Positions 1-11,095 of a DNA stretch of 64,000 nucleotides are shown in pieces. Below the pieces are notes generated by a model. The model saw only the letters and a program-made list of their open reading frames with translations. It searched no databases and had not been told where the DNA came from. How positions within the stretch are numbered: position 1 is the stretch's first letter; the number at the start of each line of letters is the position of its first letter. The DNA comes from Puccinia triticina (lineage: Eukaryota > Basidiomycota > Pucciniomycetes > Pucciniales > Pucciniaceae), in NCBI RefSeq assembly GCF_026914185.1, contig NC_070570.1:1612001-1676000 (forward strand), read 5' to 3'. Both the position numbers and the translations under genes were made by a program.

Positions 1-352
1 CCAGTAATCAAGGTGTTTTGTCCTCTTTGATGACCAATCAACCGGTCATTGAGAGGTTATCTCCTCTTTGATGACTGGTTGACTGGTCATTGAGAGGGTG
101 AAGTACCCCTTGATTACCATTCAACCAGTCATTGAGAGGGTGAAGTCCTCTGGATGGCTGGTCAAATTGTTCATCCAGAGGTAGTGTCCTCCTTGATGGC
201 TGGTAGACCCATCATTGAGGAGTTTTGTGCTCTTGATGACTGGTTGACCAGTCACTAAGAGGGGTCCCCCTTGATTACCAGTCAACCGGTCATTGAGAAA
301 GTGAAGTCCTCTGGATGGCTGGTCAAACAGGTCATCCAGAGGTTGTGCACTC
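1..352. repeat. Tandem array of imperfect hairpin repeats
   Basis: About six units of 50-60 bp run from the left edge. Each carries a quasi-palindrome such as GATGACTGGTTGACTGGTC flanked by CTC/GAG arms, so that CCTCTTTGATGACTGG pairs loosely with TGGTCATTGAGAGG. Spacers vary (GTGAAGTCC, GTGTCCTCC). Related units recur at 10,970-11,095, about 29,500-29,560, 30,440-30,463, 34,110-34,190 and 41,630-41,745. The family is not one I recognise. The array probably continues to the left of the window. Confidence 0.75.
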
Positions 353-1880
353 TTAGGAGTGTGTTGTGTGTACACATATGACACTGGTCTGCTGATGAAG
401 GGGCTCCAAAATGATTCTGGAGGCATGTGCCAAACAGACATATCATAAATTTGATAATTGTTTGATTTAATTTAAGGTAGTTGGATTTCACATTGGGTGT
501 TATGTACATTATTTTGCAATTCATCATATCACACCAGGTGTCCAAACAGGCCTTAAAAATATAACAATGGTGATGAAAAATTTCTGAGGAGACAGATTTG
601 TAGAGGAGATCCAAAGGGTCAGAAAGCTGTGGTTCAGAAATTTGGAGGTGCTGGGGGTGGAGCTATTAAAAAGTTAAAAACCTTACAGACATTTTGTATG
701 TTCCACTCCCCTATGAAATTGGGGGATACAGTCAAACCCTTGAAACCGCATACCCCTTGGTGGAATGAATTTGGCATGCGGTTTGGGAGTTTATGCGGTA
801 CAAAAGGTTTTCTCTATAACCACATACGTGTGTGGTTAGAGATACCCCCAGAACCGCATAAATAATATTTGGCTTCAGGGGTATTTCCTAATAAAAACTG
901 TTGATGAAAACCTACAAAACACGTGTATATCATTGAGTTCAGGGATACTTCCTTAGCAGACCCATATATTTACATTGGATTTGTCTCCAAAATCATGATT
1001 TTGTTTTGAGAGGTGTAGATTGGGATCAAAGAGGAAAACATTGATGATTTTGGTGGAAAAGTATGTGGTTATAGCAAAATTGTTCCTTGTTTTTGTGCCA
1101 AAACAGGTATGTGGTATGGCCCCAAAAAGCCCAAATTTGGCCCGCACCAACTATGGTGGAATGAAAGCCCTATGTGGTATGGGAGGTTATGCAGTTTCAC
1201 AAGCATGTCCATTAGTGCGCAATGTTAAACCAAATCTGCACTTAAAAAAAAAAGTATTCCCTTTCACGGGTTTCACTGTAATATGCAAGTCCCTCCCTGC
1301 GGGAGGGGCTGCTTTGTAGCCAGCCACAGTGAGCCTCCCACCAGGGGGACTTGTGTTAAGCTAGTTGATATCCCATAGATTTCACAAAATACCATCAACA
1401 AAAAGAATAGAACCAGAAATGAATGAGGCAGGTCAGTTTTCATTTCAATGCAGTCAAATCAGGCAAAGCCACTGTACCACTTATTCACTGCCAGTGAACA
1501 AGCTTGGGTACCAGCTCAAACACCAAGTATTCTGGTTCTCAATAGCCAACACTGAATTCCGTGGTGGGAGCTGGAGCAGAAAGAGGTCACAAAGCGGGTA
1601 ATGATTGGTGGATGGGCAATTGACACAGGCTGAGAAAAATTCTGCCTGGGTGCTGCAGAGCGCTAAGAGCGCCACAACCCCTGTTTGGTGAGTAATGTTT
1701 TCTGTTCTACTTTCTCATACGTAGAAAGAATGGAATCAAGGAAACTAGAAAGACAACTAGAGAGATTTAGAGGGGGCGCAAGTGTAATTTTAACTAAAGT
1801 TGTTTGGATAGGTCTCCAGCAATTGTGGCACCTTCCTGTAATTCAAAAAAGTATTGCTCATCAGTCAAATGAATGGTGAT
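353..1880. other. Non-coding stretch with transposon remnants
   Basis: No convincing gene was seen; the open frames here are short and without family resemblance. Positions 536-559 end in CCAAACAGGCC followed by TTA, which resembles the right end of a Harbinger-like MITE, but no clean left partner was found. Positions 1285-1358 match the right-hand part of the MULE-like MITE family (GCAAGTCCCTCCCTGCGGG, then GACTTGTGTTAAG) and look like an orphan end. Confidence 0.5.
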
Positions 1881-1881
1881 T

Positions 1882-2972
1882 TCAAAATGCTTTTGCGCAA
1901 GAGTTAAAAAGACTGACGCGAATGACCGATCGGAGTAAATCAAAACCTATCTCGCTCTTGACCCCAGTTTGGATCACATTAGCAATTTTCTTACCCCCTT
2001 CGGTATAAGCGAGTATAAGCCTGTTAGAGCTTATACTTTCTTCGTCTAACGTTGCATCAAGAAACATTTTTTGATCAATCTGTAATTGAAAATTGCTTCT
2101 CGTAAGAGGCTGCAAATATCACGCAGGACCAAGGGGGGAATTTGAGGTTATTTTTACGCACGAGATTGATTGTGATGACAATTGGTATGAAGCTCTTGAT
2201 TGATAGTTGATCACCATGTTCGGCGTCAGTGTCTTTCAATTCGAAGTCAAATGCTTGGGTTGATGATTTGCCTTTCGAAGAACGATTACGCCGAAGAAGT
2301 CCCTGAATGCCAGTTTCTTCGACCATGTTATCGTTTAGTATTGAACTTGAAGTTTCGATCTCGATTGAGGGCGCAACGTCTGGACTCTTGGTTCGTTGAT
2401 AACCAACTTCTGCCGTTTTGGGTAACTTCAGATTGCAAAGTGCCCTGTGAACCGCCATGCATATTACATCCATCGCATTTCCTGCCGAGGCAGATATCAC
2501 GACTGCGTCAATATAGATGACCCAACTATGGGTAGACGAAATCCGGAGTTGTTTGGAGAATGCCAGGGGGCCGTATATCATATTCAGATGGCTTGTGTAT
2601 AATTGTGCCGGATCATAAGGTAAGGCGATCAAAGCTGCAGGTGGACTGAGTACCGGGATCAGTAAACTTGGAAAGCAAACCGTCAAAAAAAAAATCAACT
2701 GACAAGTCCACTGAACATTCTATTTTAGCTCCATGAGTATCGAAATCTCTCTGTTCTACTTCCAGCTTACAGCCTACGATTACATCGGTAACGATATTTT
2801 CGGAAGAAGTTTTGAGTTGGCAGCGTGCACTACCGTTGGACTGTAATGAAACATGATCGATCAGGTTGATCGGTCGATAGCTGAACGGAGTTCGACCATC
2901 CCCTCGGATGGAAGGATTTGCAGTCGAGGATAGCGAATCCGAAAAGAAAGCCGCCTCGGTGGTAGAAATCAT
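1882..2972 (-). CDS. RRP42: Exosome complex core subunit RRP42 (RNase PH fold)
   Basis: This gene encodes a catalytically inert RNase PH-like subunit of the hexameric ring of the RNA exosome, which degrades and processes RNA 3'-5' in nucleus and cytoplasm. Three exons fit: 2972-2704, 2645-2162 and 2079-1882, with introns of 58 and 82 bp. Phases close to give 316 aa, slightly longer than the yeast protein. The N-terminus reads FSDSLSSTANPSIRGDGRTP, then YRPINL and SNGSARC, matching the Rrp42 pattern (SIRPDGR, RPIEI, NGSSR). Further on come WVIYIDAVVISASAGNAMD and, in the last exon, DQKMFLDATLDEES, the family's late strand motif. The first intron has an ACTGAT branch-like site before CAG. The ATG at 2972 was chosen because it gives the expected short leader. 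A MITE-family repeat begins only 55 bp upstream of this ATG, in the promoter. The other exosome RNase PH subunits are less similar. Confidence 0.87.
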
Positions 2973-3027
2973 CAAGGTCTGATTCGAAAGAGAGCGAGTC
3001 TGCGTGCTTGACCAAGTCTGGGTGGCC

Positions 3028-3738
3028 CTAGCTTAACTAAGCCTCTCGAACGGGTGTCCGGGGGACCCCGCCCGGAGGGCTCTCCGCAGGAGAGGCTTAT
3101 GAAGAAGGTCTGCACTAGTGATTTTCAAGCAAAAGTACTACACAATTATTTAAAAATCAACAAAATATGTGCAAGAAAAACTGAATAGACAGTTTTTTTG
3201 GTAGTACTGATGCGCACCCTTCCCTATCTTTTTGAGGCCTAAACCCCAAAACTGACTGGAGGAATCCGTTTTGAAGGTCAAAGGAATCCTGAAGGATATT
3301 CCATTGCTCTGAAGATCCATTTTGGGATTTTCTGATAATATGCACAATTGAATTTCCTATCTGCAACAAAATGCAACACTACGTGTGTAGGATCTGCGGG
3401 TTTGCGGATCCAGGATCCACCAGACATGATGGCTGCGCATGCTTAGTTTACATGTTTTTTTATTTTTAAAACATTAGTACAGTGCAAATGGTTGGGATTA
3501 AGGAGATGAGACCGGTGCCAAATGAAAGCTGAGGTCCAGAAGTATCTTTTGTCTCTGGGGCATGTCCACAGGACCTGAGGGTGAGGCTGGCTGAGGCTTA
3601 ATATTTTCCCTCCAGCCATTTGTGATTTCTTTCCCAGCCAAAATTTTGACATTACGCGCAAGTCCCTCCCTGCGGGAGGGGCCGCTTCACGGCCAGCCAC
3701 AGCAAGCCTCCCACCAGGGGGGACTTGTGTTAAGTTAG
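3028..3738. mobile_element. MULE-like non-autonomous element, copy 1 of a ~0.7-kb family
   Basis: The left end CTAGCTTAACTAAGCC and right end GGACTTGTGTTAAGTTAG form short terminal inverted repeats of the family that makes 9-bp duplications at 15,087 and 17,405. GC-rich hairpin blocks lie just inside both ends. The AT-rich interior (CTGAATAGACAG, GGTCAAAGGAATCCT, GATTTTCTGATAATATGCA) is shared with a diverged copy at 51,429-52,083. No 9-bp duplication is visible here (TGGGTGGCC against GCCTATACA), so this copy may be chimeric or old. It sits immediately upstream of RRP42. Confidence 0.7.
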
Positions 3739-5029
3739 GCCTATACATAGCTAACTGAATAGTAGGCCGGGCCTCACACTAGGTGTGCGCCAATGTGTGG
3801 GCGCCTTGCACCCGCGCACCGGGCGCGCACTTTTGGACAAAAAAAGGGGGGGGGGGGGGGTGCGCGCATCCCACTCTTGGATGAGATTGGGGGGCCCCAG
3901 CATCTTACTTGAGCTTTTTTTGGGGATTTATTTGGGGTCGCCGTGGATGGAGGCAAAGGGGAGGGTGATATATGTGGATTTGCAGAGTTACCAAGTGATG
4001 TGAGCTTCTTGGTAGTTTCATGGCATTCATCAATTTTAAGCATATTTATCCTTGTAGAGTGACCTCACTCAGTTCTTTTCAGTCCTTGTCATATGAGGCA
4101 CAAGAATCAAAATTTGAAATCTTGAAATTCAATAAATTTATTCCAGTAGAAGCATTCAAGATTTTGCACTGAAAAATCAAGATTATGCAGATGTATGATG
4201 TACTGAAACTAAAGAGCCTAAAAACTTGATTGCTAATAAAACCAAACCAGATCTAATGACAACAAGATATCAGAAAAAAGAAAAGGAACACAACACTGTT
4301 GAAGAAGAGATCCTACAAAGAAGAGATCCTACCCAGGAAGATGCTTGAATATGCAGACACACAACTAGAATAGAGTAGAGATAAGGACAGGACTGAGACA
4401 CAAGGACTAAAGGTGAAAGACAAAGTTAGTAAAAGAAAGGACAACAATAAGAGAAGAGGAAGAGCCGAGAGGTTTGCTGGTTCACTTCTAAGGTCTCACC
4501 AAGTTGAGAAAGGGACAAGACGTCCACACAGAAGAAGCTTGAGCTTGATTTGATTGAAGATGCAAATTTATTTGCAGCAAGATGAGAAGTTGAGTTTGAT
4601 GTGAGAGATTGGTGTTGAGAAGATGAGTTGGTTTTTTTTGAGTGATGAGAAAGAAGGGCTTGTGATTTTTGGAATGGAAGAAAAGAAAGGGGAAAGAGTT
4701 TTTTTTTGGCATGATGGAGAGAATGGATCTGAGGATATTTGATGAGCGGAGAAGTCAAGGATGACCGGTTGATCAATTAGTTTGAGCTTGATTGATACTT
4801 GAGATGCACATGGAGCAATACTTGAGATGTGCATGCCGCAGTTTGAGATGTCAATGCTATTTCACGCATTGAAGCTGTGGGAAGTAAGTCAAGTTTCAAC
4901 AGAAATGTAGAAAGAAACTAGAGAGTAGTGAAGGCATGGTGACACAGAAAAGACTTCTTCCAGCCAACCCTTGGATCTGGCTCACGCCAGAAAAGTGTTT
5001 TAGTTTGTAAGAGAATTTGAATTTGTTCT
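3739..5029. other. Non-coding stretch
   Basis: No gene supported. A GC-rich block at 3,770-3,835 with repeated GCGCC/GGGCGC motifs leads into an A-run and a G-run at about 3,841-3,860. From 4,050 to 4,950 the DNA is purine-rich (GA-rich on the plus strand), and the minus-strand frames there are low-complexity Ser/Lys translations, not proteins I would call. Confidence 0.5.
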
Positions 5030-5858
5030 CTAAATTCTTGGGTTAAGTAAGCCTGGGTTTGTGGGCAGTTTAGCTGACTGAGGCTATTTCAAGCGGGCAG
5101 ACACATTTGTTGGGTCAGCTGCAGGGTAGCTGACATGGGAAATGCCGTATCCTCAGGTCAAATTTCAGGCTGAGGCTTGCTAAATACAGAAAGCCAAAAT
5201 TAGCTAAGTCCCTTGATCAGAGGCGCAGGAGCGCTGTTGCAAAGCAACCCTCCAAAGGAAGGACTTATGTCCTACCTTGCAAAAGAGTAGGCAGCAGACG
5301 TCTGTTTTCAGCCTTTTTTGCTTGTCCCTCTGTTGAGGCTACACAAGTACAGCTGGGGCCAATTCAGCTGCTTCAAGAGATATCCAAGAATCATGGCTCT
5401 CTGCTGGTATCTTTCTTTTATCTGTAACACGTGAACTTGATTTTTTTTTAAAAACAATAAGAGCTGCTAAGTTTTGACAGGTGTCAAAAGTATGGCTTTG
5501 ACCAAGGCCTGTTTGAACAACGCCCTCCCAAAACCTGGCAGGTGCAAGTGCTGATGTAGGTGGACAAAGCTGTTGATTCAGAATTTTGATAGCCTATAGC
5601 TGAGCGAGTTGAAAATTTTGAAAGTTTTCCCCAGCCAAATGGGATTTCTGCTGCCTACTGTTTTGCAAGGTACTGTAGGGCATAAGTACCTCCTTTTGAG
5701 GGTTGCTTTGCAACAGCGCTCCCGCGCCTCCAATCAAGGGACTTGCTAAGTTTGAATTTAAGCCTGGGCTTGTTGACCCAGGATTTTGCCCAAACCCATG
5801 TGATCACCAGTTGGGTTAAGTTGCCAAAAATCAGCAATTTAACCCAACAAATGCAAAT
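5030..5858. mobile_element. Harbinger-like MITE copy interrupted by another element
   Basis: The left part (GTTAAGTAAGCCTGGGTTTG, then ACATTTGTTGGGTCA) and the right part (GGGTTAAGTTGCC, then AACCCAACAAATGCAAATGC) match the two ends of the element at 6,451-7,138. The copy is therefore a relative of it, split by the insertion at 5,205-5,752. Outer boundaries are approximate because the terminal bases have decayed. Confidence 0.55.
5205..5752. mobile_element. Inserted element with ~100-bp terminal inverted repeats
   Basis: Positions 5,205-5,297 and the reverse complement of 5,649-5,752 match for roughly 100 bp with few changes. Shared blocks include AAGTCCCTTGAT, AGCGCTGTTGCAAAGCAACC and GTAGGCAGCAG. 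The tips (TAGCTAAGTCCC / GGGACTTGCTAAG) resemble the MULE-like family seen elsewhere in the window. The central 350 bp is non-coding. It sits inside a Harbinger-like MITE copy, so it is the younger insertion. Confidence 0.65.
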
Positions 5859-6569
5859 GCTGAAGTCCCTCCCTCCGGTTAGGGTTGCTTTGCAACCAGC
5901 CAAACCCTGCACGGTTCGCAAGGAGGTATGTACTTAGTTGAGTTTGACCCGATGGGCTACAAAGCTTTCACCTTGACCTATGCCAGCAACCAACCTACCC
6001 AAAAGCTCCACCTTTTCAATTAGAGGGTGAAGCATCATTTGCCACAAACCTCCGTTACCTATTGGCAACACCACTTTGGACCTCGTGGAACATTGTCCTC
6101 CCAATGATCCAGACAGCCGACTGTATGACAACCTTTCAGGCAAGCCAACGCTCATGCCCCACCCGCAGGGACTGTTGGCTCAATCCATGCACCGGGCTGA
6201 CCCTGCGCGTTGGCATGGTTGGACTGCCCTTCCCGTTGGGAAAGGCACTTTGACATCAATTTAACCCAGTTGGACAGGTCAGGCTGACCCTTGGGCATGT
6301 CCGATGTCACGCCCGGTTGGCCTGACCATAATCTGACGCCAGGGCAAAAACAAGTGTGCACTGCTGTACAACTAGAGCCGTAGTGTAGATCACCTGTAAG
6401 GCCTAAGCCCCTCCCAGAGGGAGACATTTGGCCTCCCTCAGGAGGGATTAGAGCATTCACATTTGTTTGCTATATTTTCAGGTCAAGTAAGCCTGGGTTT
6501 GCGGGCAGGTTGGCTGACCAAGCATATCTTGGGCAAACATGCACATTTGTTGGGTCAATTTCTGGCTAA

Positions 6570-6879
6570 GAGCATTCACATTGGCTGGGCTAAATTGCTG
6601 GGTTAAGGCAGGTTAACCCAACCAAGCCTGATTGGCCACTGGCATTGGTGCTGGTTTAGCATCAGGTTAACAAACCAAAGGTTTGATTTCAGGTTAGTGG
6701 TTGCTAAACTTAGCTACTGCTAACCTGAAATCGGACCTCTTGTGGGCCAATAGCCCTCTTGGGTTTGTTAACCCGGAAGTTAACTTGGATGAATACATTC
6801 GACGCTAGTAGGTTAGCTAACCCAAACTTCTAACCCAGGTTTGCTAACCTGAATTTTAACAGAACCAATGTGAATGGTC
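6570..6879. mobile_element. Harbinger-like MITE nested in the previous one
   Basis: Ends GAGCATTCACATTGG and CCAATGTGAATGGTC are inverted repeats, and TAA is present on both sides (6,567-6,569 and 6,880-6,882), the TWA duplication expected of PIF/Harbinger elements. The 310-bp interior is non-coding, with many TTAGCTAAC-type words. Confidence 0.7.
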
Positions 6880-6907
6880 TAACTGACATCAGAAATGCCC
6901 TAGCCTG

Positions 6908-7020
6908 AGGCTAAATCTCAGGTTTAGGCTAGCTAAATTTAGCAAGGCTAAATCTCAGGTTTAGGCTAGCTAAATTTAGCAAGGCTAAATCTCAGGTTTA
7001 GGCTAGCTAAATTCAGCAAG
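6908..7020. repeat. Three-copy 37-bp tandem repeat
   Basis: The unit begins GCTAAATCTCAGGTTTAGGC and continues TAGCTAAATTTAGCAAG. Three nearly identical copies lie head to tail inside the outer MITE. Confidence 0.8.
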
Positions 7021-7251
7021 CCTAAACCTGAAATCAAGCCTGAGGTTTGTTGATCCGGGGTTAGCTTGGACCAATGCAGTTGCTGGCCGGGTTAAGTTCC
7101 CCAAAATTGTCAACTTGACCCGACAAATGTGAATGCTCTTCTTAAGTTAGAAGCTGTGTACATCTCAGGGTGGCAAAGCACTTGGAGAGTTCCATGGTGC
7201 TGTACTCACACACAAGCAAATTATGCTTGCCGCGGCAGCAAATATATGTAA

Positions 7252-7615
7252 GAGCATCCGCATCGGTGCGGGTGTAACTCAAGGAGTAACAGATCTGCTT
7301 ACTCCCGGATTAGCGCTAGTCCCGGCCGGCAACCGCATTGGTGCGGGATAAAAAGCTGTGTAAGTACGTGGTATGCACCTACAGCTTATGTAAGCTGTGT
7401 TTGGTGCATACTTTGGGGTGGGGAGCAGTGTCTGCATGCATGGGAATATGCACGCAGCGCTTACTCCCAGGATTAGCGAGGAGTAACTTTACTCCCGCTT
7501 ACTCCAAATCGTACTCCCGGGAGGAGTTTAGTCCGATTAAATCGGACCCGATGCGGTTGCCAAGGAGGATTAGTTACGCTAATCCTCCCTTAATCCGCAA
7601 CCGATGCGGATGCTC
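7252..7615. mobile_element. Harbinger-like MITE, GAGCATCCGCATCGG type
   Basis: Inverted ends GAGCATCCGCATCGGTGCGG and the matching ACCGATGCGGATGCTC bound 364 bp, with TAA duplicated at 7,249-7,251 and 7,616-7,618. The interior has repeated words (TTACTCCC, AGGAGTAA) and no coding capacity. Same superfamily as the two MITEs before it, but a distinct sequence family. Confidence 0.75.
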
Positions 7616-7618
7616 TAA

Positions 7619-8739
7619 CACACCACAAATTCTTGTGTGGGGAACTTGGTAGCATCACCACGAATACGCACTCCACAGTGACAGGGATCACAATAAGAAA
7701 AAAGATAAAAGCCCGCCTCATCTCATCTGATTGACGTCACGCAGTGCCGTTGGAGGATTGGCCCGGCCAGCTCATCGCTGTGCCAAATTTAAAACACACA
7801 TGTACTGTGCTGATTGTGCCCCGAGTTTTTCTGGAGCCATCGAGCATTAATCGCGCTGCTTCTCCTATGCAGTACATAAATACATCAATAGCGTCGCCCA
7901 CGAGACCATGGAACCGATCAGGTTTTAAAACTCCGATATACAAATGCATACATCAATACATAGCTCAAGAAGGGTATCTTGTTTTTGCGCAAGGCGGTGA
8001 CTGTGTGACTGCGCGCTAGGCCCTGGAGTCTCGCCGTAGACTTCTATTATAGGGACGAGATGAGTATGTACAACATAGCCATCAGTGACCAGTAGTAAAC
8101 CGCCCCAGGATCCAATATCCCCGAAGCTTGCTCGACGAGTCGACCTGGCCAGACCTGGCCGTTTTTAAAATTGAATTCGAATTGTCATGATGATATCATG
8201 CATGCATTTACAGCTACATAAATACATAGCAGACATGTCATAAAACAAAAACGGCAGCTTAAAACCGCAGATTTATTGTATTTATTTGAATAAATTGAAC
8301 AAATATGCACTTTCGGTTAAATGTTATACATAATCTTATGTACAGACGAGCTTTTGCGATATCGTACAGCCTCCACTCGTCACTTCTTCGACATCAATGT
8401 GGTGGGTTGATGAGAGTCAAGTCTCACTAAAACTCAGATTCATTGTCAAGCACGTAAATATAATAAAGAAGATGTTTCACTCGGCCTTGGCCCCCATATC
8501 CCCTGAGTCACTCGCCACCTTGATTCGGACATTCACTATTCATCCTTCTCCAACCTTTCATCTTACTGCACCGAGTCTTCCCTAGAAGCTTTTGAACACC
8601 GTTGAGCGAAGATCCTAGGCCAGTATCCCGCATTGAACTCAGTGAGGCACCAGATTATCAGTCTACCATCATCTTTATTTTTGATCTGACGGAGGAGTTA
8701 CCTCAGACAGCTTCAGGAACAAGTTTCCCTTGGACAAAC
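7619..8739. other. Intergenic region upstream of the Ser/Pro-rich gene
   Basis: No gene recognised. A palindromic CRE/ATF-like TGACGTCA lies at 7,732-7,739. An open stretch at 8,479-8,585 could be a 5' exon of the downstream gene, but no splice pair was fixed. Confidence 0.35.
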
Positions 8740-9744
8740 ATGTTTTCATCATTCATCGACGATCACATGTTCCAGGAGGTGCCCCGAAACTCTTGTCAGC
8801 TGCAGTCAACTCCTCAAACCCGACCGAGACTGAGCATCCCGAATTCGAGCGCGCTGCCTTCGGGCATCCTTGATATGTCATTCAACCGACGTTCTTTGGA
8901 TTGGTCCGAACTCCAACTATTTGCGCCACATTCGTCTTTCGGACGCCAACAGACCACTTTTCCATCCACGGACACGCAATCGACTGGAGACATCCATAGC
9001 CAGCTTTCACAATGGAATTTTCCTTCTCGGCCGTCTGTCTCTCCGCGCTTGGTGCTGTGGGGCCCGTTCAACAAAATTGAGCAATATCCTTCTGAACAGC
9101 TGGGCTTTCCTCCTCAAACAAGCCCTTCCACGGCTTCACACCTCCTGACCCCACCACCTCACGGCACCAAAGCTGCGAAACGCGGAAGGCATGGCTATTT
9201 GTCCTCGGCTTGCCCCTCAATGCTCACCCCACCCATGCCCACCAAGCGACCCCGGACGGCAGAAAAGGACGCCTACGAATTTCCACCGCCACCGCGATAC
9301 ACGACATGTCAAATTTCGGCCTATCCTACTCCTTCGACCTCCCCCACCAGTCAAAGCACGGGGTTTTACGACAATCATCCCATGGCTGAGGAATCTCTTA
9401 ATATATCCCCCTTTTCATCAAGTTTTGCAAGTTTCCCACCAGCCATGTCAGTAGACTCCAAGGGGTCCTACTGCCAATGCCCGACTCCCGAACACTCCGA
9501 CTTTCCGCATGCTCAGCTATCGCATTCTTCCTCATCAACATCTAACTATGGCTACTATCCTAATTCACCCGTCTCCCCCACGACAGCGCTCTCATCATCG
9601 CCGTTCTCGTCAAACTCTTCAAATTATTCTTCCCCTCCTGCCAGCAGATGTTATCCGCTCAATTTTCATAACCCTCAACATTCCGATGTATGGTCCCTCG
9701 AGTGGCATCAGACTTTCAATCAATTCAGGTACCAAAACTGCTGA
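8740..9744 (+). CDS. Ser/Pro-rich protein with NLS-like basic clusters
   Basis: The open frame runs without stop from 8,596 to 9,744. The first in-frame ATG is at 8,740, giving about 334 aa; an upstream exon is possible because an in-frame TGA at 8,593 blocks simple extension. Most of the protein is low complexity: SP/TP-rich segments (LTPPP, YPTPSTSPTSQS, SPVSPTTALSSSPFSSNSS) and Tyr/Phe-containing Ser tracts. Two basic clusters, KAAKRGRHG and PTKRPRTAEK, resemble nuclear localisation signals. The C-terminus ends in a more ordered aromatic segment, DVWSLEWHQTFNQFRYQNC. No DNA-binding domain is visible. I do not recognise the family; a nuclear regulatory protein phosphorylated at SP/TP sites would fit the composition, but that is inference. 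An AATAAA follows 51 bp after the stop. Confidence 0.6.
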   Translation: MFSSFIDDHMFQEVPRNSCQLQSTPQTRPRLSIPNSSALPSGILDMSFNRRSLDWSELQLFAPHSSFGRQQTTFPSTDTQSTGDIHSQLSQWNFPSRPSVSPRLVLWGPFNKIEQYPSEQLGFPPQTSPSTASHLLTPPPHGTKAAKRGRHGYLSSACPSMLTPPMPTKRPRTAEKDAYEFPPPPRYTTCQISAYPTPSTSPTSQSTGFYDNHPMAEESLNISPFSSSFASFPPAMSVDSKGSYCQCPTPEHSDFPHAQLSHSSSSTSNYGYYPNSPVSPTTALSSSPFSSNSSNYSSPPASRCYPLNFHNPQHSDVWSLEWHQTFNQFRYQNC

Positions 9745-9794
9745 TTAACTATCTTTCTGACAAACCACTTTCCTGTTACCTATCCTCATGAAAA

Positions 9795-9800
9795 AATAAA
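9795..9800 (+). terminator. AATAAA polyadenylation-like signal
   Basis: The hexamer lies 51 bp after the stop of the Ser/Pro-rich gene, in an A/T-rich region followed by T-rich sequence. Position and orientation fit a 3' end signal; fungal signals are loose, so this is tentative. Confidence 0.4.
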
Positions 9801-10969
9801 CACATGTGTCTTGGATTTGCTTTCTACCAGTCTGTTTTATTTACCCTGTTGGTCTTGGACGCTAGTGTTTTATTAGCCTTTAGGCGGATATATTTTGTTA
9901 TGAATTGCATATACTGTTCTAGTATAATTTGAAACCATTCTGATCATCTGTTCCCTTCTAAATTGCCACTTAATTTTTTTGAAAAAAAATCTGCACTACA
10001 AGGATCAGCCCATGTTGGATTAACAAATGGTATTCATAGATCCAGGATTATCCAATAAGGGGCCAATTTTGTGGGCAAGCTTCATTGTGAATAGGATTAA
10101 GCAAGTCATTGGATGATTTCCTACTGAACTGAGAGCTTTTGGAAGGGAACAACTTGCCCTCCTATTTCCCCCATCTTCCTCGAGGAAATCTGTTCAGCAA
10201 AATGAACTGGCCGAAAGGCCTGATTTTCCTTCATCCTTCTGCACTAGCCAGATGGCCAGGGGTTGAACACTTTTTTGTCTGTTTTTGTATTACCCAAGTA
10301 GCTGTATGGATCTGTGACTTCTATGGCCCTGCTGCCAATTGAAAAAGGTTCCTACCAGATTGCCAAAATGCAAGGGAATGTATGTTATTTGCTCAAAATT
10401 TGTCAAAAAAAGGCCACAAACCCAAGATGCTGGACTTCATTTCAAAATTCATGGCATATCAATTTGCCTGAAGGTTTGAGAGTTACAAGTGCCTGAGTTT
10501 CAAAGAGACCAAAAAAGAAAGAAAAAGCCACAGCTCTTGGGCTACCTCTGGGACTTTTCTCACCAAATCCTCTTTCAGAGGCTTGCTTTGCCATGTGCCA
10601 TTGGCGCGCTGAGTCCTCTGGCCCCTGAAAAAAGGGGATTGAGCTAAGCTAGGATTAAGTTTAGGCTGATTTATAGTGGCAACTATTGGCCTGTCAGAGG
10701 CAATATGGGGGTCTCAACTCAAGAGTGTAATGTCAGTATAAATAATGAAATGTACATCACAATAATTGTTGATGATATTGATACAGGAAAATTGAGACAA
10801 TAAACATGGGGTCTTGATTAATTGACTTCCAAATCCCAAACAGTGTATATGTTGGGAGGACCGCTTCTCAAAATTTCACCTGGGTTGTGCCCAATAAAAA
10901 TTGACCTGTGCGCATTTTGGGAGTTGGAAGTCAAATTTATAAATACATATTTACTTTGTATCCTCTTGA
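9801..10969. other. Non-coding intergenic region
   Basis: No gene supported. Short open frames around 10,139-10,496 have no family resemblance and are interrupted. Nothing else definable was seen. Confidence 0.4.
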
Positions 10970-11095
10970 CAACCGGTCTATTCCGGTCATCAAGAGGGAT
11001 GTATCCTTTAGTTTTGATGACCAATCTATTCCGGTCATCAAGAGGGATGTGGCCTCTCAATGACTGGTCTGTACCGGTCATTGGATGGCCAGAGT
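10970..11095. repeat. Hairpin repeat copies (as at 1-352)
   Basis: Three units contain GACAACCGGTCTATTCCGGTC-like palindromes with CTCTTGA...TCAAGAG arms, for example CCGGTCATCAAGAGGGATG twice and then CAATGACTGGTCTGTACCGG. They belong to the family at the left edge. Confidence 0.7.

Larger units (their letters stand above)
6451..7138. mobile_element. Harbinger-like MITE, outer copy
   Basis: Terminal inverted repeats GAGCATTCACATTTGT and ACAAATGTGAATGCTC bound a 688-bp non-coding segment. The left flank is TTA; the right flank is TTC, one base off a TWA target duplication. It contains a second, related MITE (6,570-6,879) and a three-copy tandem repeat (6,908-7,020). Confidence 0.65.

Noticed and set aside
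4426..4834. Overlapping minus-strand frames rich in Ser, Phe and Lys
   Set aside because: Translations of a purine/pyrimidine-biased stretch; no conserved motif and competing frames cover the same DNA.
7732..7739. TGACGTCA as a regulatory CRE site
   Set aside because: An 8-bp palindrome about 1 kb from the nearest gene start is not enough evidence of function; it is mentioned only as part of the intergenic entry.
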